Part shown: piece by piece, positions 57,905 through 64,000 of the stretch | Layout: each line of letters starts with the position of its first letter | Position numbering within the stretch: position 1 is the first letter of the stretch | Assembly: GCA_013115135.1 (NCBI GenBank) | Contig: JABANP010000022.1 | Span: 124,001 to 188,000 of the forward strand | DNA: 64,000 bases | Source: Perkinsus olseni | Lineage: Eukaryota; Perkinsozoa; Perkinsida; Perkinsidae | Reading direction: 5' to 3' | Translations under genes and position numbers: made by a program | Notes under the pieces: model-generated | Database searches by the model: none | What the model was told of the DNA's origin: nothing | Seen by the model: the letters and a program-made list of their open reading frames with translations, nothing else

Positions 57905-60365
57905 ATTGACAAGTCAGGGGCCAAGATAATAGGGTGCAGTCCCGAGAAGGCTGCGAAATACGTTGCTTTTGGGTCCTATGTTGGAGGATGGAAGGCCAAT
58001 AGACGACATGGTTACGGCACCCGACGGTAGGGGTCGCAGTGATGGTCGCGAGCCTTCTTGATGAGGGGCGGATGGCCAATGATAGCCTTGTGCGGTTTTT
58101 TGGGAACTGGGTTACACTATGTAGATTAGAGTGGACGCGGCATTATGTCGTGGTGAGGTACGGCTGGTTCGTCGTGTCTTTGTCAGATCCTTCGCCGTTG
58201 GATCACGTTATGATGGGGAATGGAACGAAGGCATGCGACACGGTGAGGGAACGCAGTGGGTCCGATGTAAAAACGGAAAGGGAGTTCGGAAGTGAGTTTC
58301 GGGGTGGCTCAGACGTCTAGCCCTGGACTAGGTCGGTGGTCGTGAAGGTCTTAACTCGACGTTCTTACCACTAGAGAATAATAACCAATGGTTATTAACC
58401 ATTGAATCCTGCTTTGCCTTTTGCAGGTCCTACGCCGGATCGTGGGTGAACGACAGAAGAGAAGGCTTCGGCACAGGTTGCTACGAGGATGGGTCTGTCT
58501 ACAAGGTACCTATTGCCACGCTTGTCGACGCTGTAACACATGTCTGTGTAGGGTAACTGGGTGAAGGACCATCGGGAGGGCGAGGGAACCATGTTCTACG
58601 CCAACGGTGATATCTATCGCGGACAAGTACAGTGACGGGTCGTAGCGCAGTGGAAGTCTGTCCTCTCAGTGGCGCCAAGGGAAGCGCTCTGGCTTTGGAA
58701 CGTTGGTGGTCGGGAGAACAGGAGACCTGTGAGCCGTCAGCGTTGTCCGCTTCACAGCAGGAACCATGGATTAGGTACGAAGGGCAGTGGTTGAAGGACA
58801 GGAAAGAAGGTCCTGGACGCTACTATTATCGGTCGCGGAGGAAGGTACCCTCATCTACCATTCGAATGGATAGCCGATGGTCACGTGTTAGGTGATGGTA
58901 GGGGAGTGGGCTGATGATATGTGCAACGCAGGGTCGGTGTCAGCATACGAGGATGATCTCGAGCGTAAGTGTGTATAAGTTTGTATACTTGGCTTAGTAA
59001 TAGAGCGAACAATGGGGATGTCAAGCGCAGGCTAGCGTTGACAATGTGTGGCGCCGTGAGCTTAGCTCGCCTCAGATGCTGCAGAGCACATAGTCGTTCT
59101 ATGTGATGCTTGGATGCGGCGCCACCGTTCCCGACACAGTATTCGGTTCGATGAACCCTAGACTCCTCCAGCGCCCTGTTTTCAGTGAACATCCCCACTC
59201 TTCGACTTGAGGGCGCTGATGATCTGGTTGAGGGCAAGTTGGAGGAGATCAGGGCAGACCGTTTCGTAAGAAGCTGCGCCCCTCAATAACAATTGCGAAT
59301 GATATTATTTCCAGCTCTTTCGAGTTCTCAACACACCCCTTGCCGACCTCTTCGACTCCACTGATCTGGATCGCATCCGTGGCAGCTATGAGGCAGCCGT
59401 CAACAGTAAGCTGATGAAGGACCCTTCCCTCGTGTAGCACTCCTCAGATTCCCACGACGGCACGATAAGTCTCCTCTCACTGAAGGCGCTGCTGCTGGCC
59501 CTCTTTGGCATACAGTTCGTTGCCGAGGAGCTATGGGAACTGTGCGTCACTGTGGGCGCCATCACCCGCGATGAGGCCCAGCGAGGTAACAGTCACTTCT
59601 CGGGCGCTGCTTATCAATGGCGAGGGCGATGATGGTGTCGAGGGTATCATCTCAGCTTTCCTCCTTACGGAGTCGGAGCTCGAGAAGATACCAGAGTCCT
59701 CCCTTCCCAACGACAACGAGGAAGTCATTGAACGCGTAGTGGACGACTTAGTTGATGATGAGGATGATGACGATGAGAGCAAGGAGCAACGAGAGCAAGT
59801 TGCATACCGTTACTTCACTATCCCCGTCGACGCCTTCACGTTGGACCGTTTCGCCAGGTAGCCAGGTCATGTCGACGAGGGTGCTCACGTGGTTGCTCAG
59901 AATCGTTTCACTCGTTACGGGCAGACTCGGGCCCGGAGCATTGGATGGGATTGATGTGGATAGTGATGCTGATATCGGTAGGAGATCTCAGTAACGACTC
60001 CCGTGAGGTAGAGCTCGGCTGGTCTTCCCTTCAGACGATCAGATCGAAGCGGGCTGAATGGCATGGATCTGTGAGCAGTTGTCTTGGGAGTATAATAACG
60101 AGGTGTCTACGCATAGTGTCGAGTTAACCGAGTCATCAGCTCCCGGATTTGCTACCAGTGGACGAGACATCCACATTACATTCCACTCTAGAGACCATTC
60201 TCCTGCAAGTGATATCAACTTTTGTCGACGAAAGAGGGTGTAATCGTGCGAACTGCCCTGGTGCTGCACCGTACTCGCACTGGCAAGGATCACCTTATCT
60301 CGCTCGCCAGATACGCACAGGCGTTTCAGTCCGCTGACCTTCGACGAGACAGTCGGTCATTATAT
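57905..60365 (+). CDS. MORN-repeat protein, possibly radial-spoke-head type
   Basis: MORN units appear exon by exon: SYVGGWKANRRHGYGT (about 57977-58025), SYAGSWVNDRREGFGTGCYEDGSVY (58429-58504), GNWVKDHREGEGTMFYANGDIYRG (58556-58625), RYEGQWLKDRKEGPGRYYY (58772-58830). The repeats bind membranes or act as structural rods. A non-MORN half follows: LFRVLNTPLADLFDSTDLDRIRGSYEAAV (about 59312-59400), SLKALLLALFGIQFVAEELWELCVTVGAITRDEAQR (about 59480-59585), an acidic stretch DDLVDDEDDDDESKEQ (about 59740-59790) and FTIPVDAFTLDRFA. Repeats first and a helical half after recall RSPH10B of flagellar radial spokes; this is a suggestion only. The start and the exact 3' end are not resolved. Confidence 0.55.
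58381..58402. repeat. 22-nt double-turn palindrome in a MORN-gene intron
   Basis: Core TAACCA (58382-58387), single A, inverted core (58389-58394), single T, core again (58396-58401). Single bases complement flanking T and A; both turns have 9-nt arms. It ends about 25 nt before the intron's 3' acceptor (TTTTGCAG near 58426). Confidence 0.93.
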
Positions 60366-60463
60366 ATCGTCTTAGCCGACACTTCGAGCCGGCCTACTGG
60401 CTCAGCGGCTGAGCCTCAGCCCACCCGCTTCCACCCTATGTGGGAGGTAGGCTGTGAGACTTC

Positions 60464-60516
60464 ACTCAAGCTATACTCGAGTCGAGTATAGCTTGAGTAT
60501 AGCTCGAGTAACTCGA
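60464..60516. repeat. 17-nt-arm palindrome with a 1-nt loop plus a second turn
   Basis: Arms 60464-60480 and 60482-60498 pair perfectly around a single G at 60481. A shorter 6-nt pair turns around A at 60510 (60504-60516). GAGTATAGCT is also directly repeated within it. It lies near the 3' end of the MORN gene. Confidence 0.92.
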
Positions 60517-60519
60517 CGA

Positions 60520-60967
60520 CTCGTAACGACGACGAGTAAGCAAGTGCCAATGACGTCAGATTGGCGCAGCGGCAGGAGTACCGGCCTTTAGTGGTACTGA
60601 AGATAACAGGCATGCAAGCCCTACTGCAGGAGGCTGGCAAGTCAGTGATCCCACCGATCAACATTATCGCCCTCCTCAGCATCACTGTTATCACCGCTAC
60701 CACCAGGCCCAACCTCTGCGCCATGGGAATTATATCGTGCAAGAAAAGGGGATCTGTGATTGACTGGGACACTGAACGCAAGGTTTGCGATCACCCGCGG
60801 GTAGTGGTAAGTTATCGGCATTACGCGGTTATTAAACAGAGTCCTCATCAGTAGCAGCAGCCCAACAACAACAGCAGTAGCCAGTACTGCTGCTATCTCA
60901 CGATAAGAATGTCGTTCAAGTGTTACACGAAGGGAATCTCTGAACATCACCAGCATAGCATATGCCC
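60520..60967. other. Interval between converging genes
   Basis: Both strands have open frames (60561-60854 +, 60416-60781 -) with no motif. It separates the MORN gene and Sec61, which point at each other; probably 3' UTR sequence. Confidence 0.35.
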
Positions 60968-63048
60968 TTAGAAGAGAGCGGCAGCCAGCTCGGGTGGGAT
61001 ACCGCCTTCCCTGTACATAGTCTCGAAGTTCTGGTAGATCGTGGTTACAGCGAGGATGATACCTGACGTTGATGATGGGGAATGGCAACGGCGACGGTCT
61101 TCTAGAGCGGCTCACCTGCACCAGTTCCCACAGCCCCGAGGATCTCGCCGGTCACTGCGATGGCCCCGACAACCACACCACCAACGATAGCACAAGGAGT
61201 GATGTATTTATCGAGAACCTTCAGGAGAATATTAATGACATTCGAGAAGGGATAGCCAATTATTACCGAGATGACGGTCGAGTCTCTGTAGCCACGCATG
61301 GTCATCTGCTGGTCCTTGAGCTGACGAGCGATATCCCTGGCAGCGGTACCCGATACCTAGAAACGATGGATGAGGGAATAGAACCGAATATCATTCGAAC
61401 GATGACATAGGATCTTGACGGCTCGGCCAAGCGTCAATCAGAAAAAGGGCACAGCCTTACATTGAGCCACATTCTTGAGGCAATGCCGCAGAAGATCGGC
61501 ACTGAAGAGGCGAAGACTATCACATTGACGGGGTCGGTGAATATCGAAACGGTGGATTGGGGAGGGGAGAAGTAGTAGGCCAAACCGGCAGTCTGAAAAG
61601 CACAACTCAAAAACTCTCCATTAAGTGCCTGTGCCTCATCGTGAGGTGGATTATTACCGGTCGAGCATATCCAGTGAACTCGCTGTACTCCCATTCACCC
61701 AGGAATCTGATTAGCTTGACCCCAGGGAACCTGATGCGACAGAAATAACCGTACTAGGAGTCGAAGCCGGGACCTACATGGAGTAGAGGATCTGGGATAT
61801 CAGATAAGCATTGGCCATGAAGGCGGCGTAGATGATGATGGGCATACCACCGGTGTAGAATAGCTTGATGGGATACATGCCGGAGTGGGACCTCGCCTTA
61901 ACGTGCTTCACGGGAAGTTCTACTCGGAACACCTGGCAACGACAAGAAGACAGTCATCGTCGGTCCATCGGCCTCGCGCTGAGATGGCTACCTGGAAGTA
62001 GTTGACTAATGCGAAGATGAGAACTGTCGCCAGAAGGGTGAGGACATTGGCAGCACCGGTACGGAACAAAGCCTCTTTCAAACCACTGATACCGTCTCTG
62101 AAGGTCAGCTGGAACAGGGCAAGCACGACACCTGAAGGGAGGGAGTGAAATCATCGTCCAGAGCCCCCATGTTCAGTACCCTCCTTCTCGGGGCCACGAC
62201 CAACATCGATGGTCTTGAACGACAGACCGCTTGATAAGATCTGCTCACATACGCTCATGGCGATGAACGTGTTGATACCAGTAGCACTGAAAGTGGTAGA
62301 GTTGTGTTCGAGAGAGTAGTCGTCGATCCACTACCCGAAGCCATATCCCTTCTGGAGGAGCTCATCCATGGCCATGACAGCGATACTCGAGGTGACCATC
62401 TGGGCCACAAGGAGGAGAGCATTGAGGCCACCTAAAGCAGAGCTCATGCGTGGGAGGCGGGATTGATCCATGTTACCTATGGTCGGGATAGGGCCGAAGG
62501 CACCCGCACCGACAAGGAGAGAAGCCTGGACTAGCGCCACGAGGACCACAATGACCTTCTGGGCACCTGAGGGGACGTTGAGGGGATTCACAGAGAGGTA
62601 GATGTAATACCTTGGAAGAGGGCACGGTCCTCTTTCCTGCTAAGGTCGGCTGAGATAAGCCTGGAACCATAAAGGAACTGCATTATCATACCAGCAGTCA
62701 GTATCGGGGCGACACCTGCCATTGAGAGGCCTACTGAAGCTATGAGATGGTTTTATGCCGTACCTAGCTCCCTCAGTGTCCCCTGCTGACTCCCCATTAG
62801 AGTCCTCAACCAGTAGAAAGGGTCGACAGTGGATCCCTTCTCCATTCCGTACAACCGGATCTCCCCCAGCACCATGAACATGAATAGACAAGTAGCGGTC
62901 CATACCATCTGAGAAATCGACAGAGTCTCATTAGTCAGGGTTGAGTGAGTAGTAGGGGTACCCTTTCATTGAAAGGTATTCTCCTGTCGGGGGTGGTAAT
63001 CTCGGGCAGGAGCCGCATAGCGGGCCGGAAAACATCCAAGAACCTCAT
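60968..63048 (-). CDS. SEC61A: Sec61 alpha, protein-conducting channel of the ER
   Basis: Ten-helix pore of the Sec61 translocon. Exon 1 (from ATG 63048) reads RFLDVFRPAMRLLPEITTPDRRIPF, the typical amphipathic opening; exon 2 W-T-A-x-C-L-F-x-F with DPFYWLRTLMGS and GTLRELG. Later exons give AGVAPILTAGMIMQFLYGSRLI, VALVQASLLVGAGAFGP, DELLQKGYGFG, GINTFIAMSVCEQI, GVVLALFQLTFRDGISGLKEAL, HSGMYPIKLFYTGGMPII, ARDIARQLKDQQMTMRGYRDS, AIVGGVVVGAIAVTGEILGAVGTGAG, and IILAVTTIYQNFETM, ending at 60968. At least eight short introns. Length and motif order match the family, and no break is seen. Confidence 0.97.
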
Positions 63049-63604
63049 CGCGGATGAAAAATAAACTGAAGAGCTCAACGGAGTTCCTCGTGACGAGTCT
63101 CTGCTTCCTCAGATTTGTTCGTGTTCTCCCCTAAAACACCAATGTGGGTAAAACTTCAGCCCGGACGAGCCTCTCGGGGCTTCGTAGTAGAACTGTGATC
63201 ATAAACAATTTGGTGATGACTCCAATGGACGTGAACGAGTATTCAGTATTCTGCAGTCCTTCTACGTGGAGCAGACTGAGATCGAGCGACCTGCAAGTAC
63301 CCGCCAACCGAATACCCCGACACTCCAAGAGGCCCCTTCCCCCTCTAGTAGCTAACCAACCACTCAGCTATGTGCCTAATCCCATGCCGATTTCTCCGTT
63401 GTAACGTTGTCAAGTGAGCCGCTGGGATGCAGCCTCCGGTATATAACCGACACATGCGCCAACGGGCAGATTCTGGCCTACAGTCGACACCACGCGGTGA
63501 AAGAATTACTGCGACTTGGGGACACACCGAATGCCGTCTGGGTCAAGGCGATAGCGCAAATGTCCTTAGAAATCTACGGGCAACAACTGAATCTCGTTCA
63601 TCAT
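63049..63604. other. Sec61 upstream region
   Basis: No gene supported. Contains the presumed Sec61 promoter and leads to the tRNA. Confidence 0.4.
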
Positions 63605-63677
63605 CGGTCCTGTAGCTCAGTGGTTAGAGCGACGGTCTTATGAGCCGTAGGTCGTGGGTTCGACCCCCGCCGGGACT
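63605..63677 (+). tRNA. tRNA-Ile, anticodon UAU
   Basis: 73-nt cloverleaf without intron. Acceptor 63605-63611 pairs with 63670-63676 (with G-U pairs); A box TAGCTCAGTGG, B box GGTTCGACCCC. The anticodon stem ACGGT/GCCGT encloses the loop CTTATGA, with TAT at 63638-63640. Purine 37 is G rather than the usual A, which is mildly unusual. CCA is not encoded, as expected in a eukaryote. Confidence 0.9.
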
Positions 63678-63828
63678 AACTCACGATTCTTCTCCATTTA
63701 TCGCACCTGTGCACATGGCGTTACGTTGTCACGGTGTCAGTATGGTTAAGAGTGTCAATCGAAGCCGTCTTGTACGTTAACAAGGACAACATCCGCCTCA
63801 CTTTCTCAGTCTGGTTGTGTCTCGCTCC

Positions 63829-64000
63829 ATGGCTGCGTCATCGTCCTCATCTGGAGTTCGAAACTCCCTTATCAAGAAGCTGGACACTTTCGAGGCCCAA
63901 CTCTCTGGTTTGGAGGAGCACCTGCAACCATTGATGGATGCTGACTATGAGGAGCTGATGTCCAAGATGACACGTAATGGGGACATTTTGATGGGAGTCT
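63829..64000 (+). CDS. Start of an unidentified helical protein (partial)
   Basis: From ATG 63829 the frame is open to the window end: a Ser run, then SLIKKLDTFEAQLSGLEEHLQPLMDADYEELMSKM. The helical L-x2-E-x2-L pattern with PL-x8-EL resembles the start of C1D/Lrp1/Sas10-type proteins of RNA processing, but 57 residues are not enough to decide. It begins 150 bp after the tRNA. Confidence 0.45.
   Translation, partial: MAASSSSSGVRNSLIKKLDTFEAQLSGLEEHLQPLMDADYEELMSKMTRNGDILMGV

Overview
The window is nuclear DNA of a unicellular eukaryote. Genes are cut by many short GT-AG introns (about 40-160 nt), lie on both strands, and include axonemal dynein, Sec61 alpha, an Arl1-type GTPase, two ELO elongases and a eukaryotic tRNA-Ile. 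The mix of flagellar genes, tandem pepsin-like proteases, lineage-specific secreted or membrane proteins and balanced base composition best fits an alveolate of the Perkinsus type. That assignment is inference, not proven by any one marker.

Layout: 0.3-6.2 kb (+) holds a gene with an FCS-like (FLZ) zinc finger and a coiled-coil gene. About 6.3-25.45 kb (+) is one very large axonemal dynein heavy chain gene, from tail to AAA6 and C-terminal cap. 25.5-27.5 kb is non-coding. 27.5-29.0 kb (-) is a CAF1/Pop2-like deadenylase fold that has lost catalytic residues, divergent from a sphingomyelin-synthase-like lipid enzyme (29.2-30.8 kb, +). A leucine-rich-repeat gene (about 32-34.07 kb, +) and a Nudix hydrolase (34.9-35.5 kb, -) follow. 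36.9-39.9 kb (-) holds two tandem ELO elongases, one with a broken frame, then an Arl1-like GTPase (40.5-41.4 kb, -). 42.4-50 kb is mostly unrecognised surface, secreted and multi-pass membrane proteins on the minus strand. At 50.6-51.2 kb is a non-autonomous Mutator-like DNA transposon with a perfect 9-bp target duplication. Two tandem pepsin-like genes (51.4-54.5 kb, +; the second broken), minisatellites, small unknown genes, a WRKY19-type zinc motif, a MORN-repeat gene (57.9-60.4 kb, +), Sec61 alpha (61.0-63.05 kb, -), tRNA-Ile(UAU) and the start of another gene complete the window.

The most unusual signal is not a gene. Six loci carry a 22-nt structure of identical geometry and unrelated sequence: an 8-mer N1-N8 rewritten as N1-N7, then the reverse complement of N1-N8, then N2-N8. 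Each is a net gain of 14 nt with two turns exactly 7 nt apart and one unpaired base at each turn. One sits inside an ELO coding exon, and the paralogue 1.9 kb away keeps the intact 8-mer. The geometry is what hairpin-type (hAT-like) transposon excision at an 8-bp target duplication could leave. Several longer palindromes of related form also occur.

Several genes show single-base frame jumps, four of them +1 jumps in the dynein gene. They could be assembly errors, decay, or something functional.
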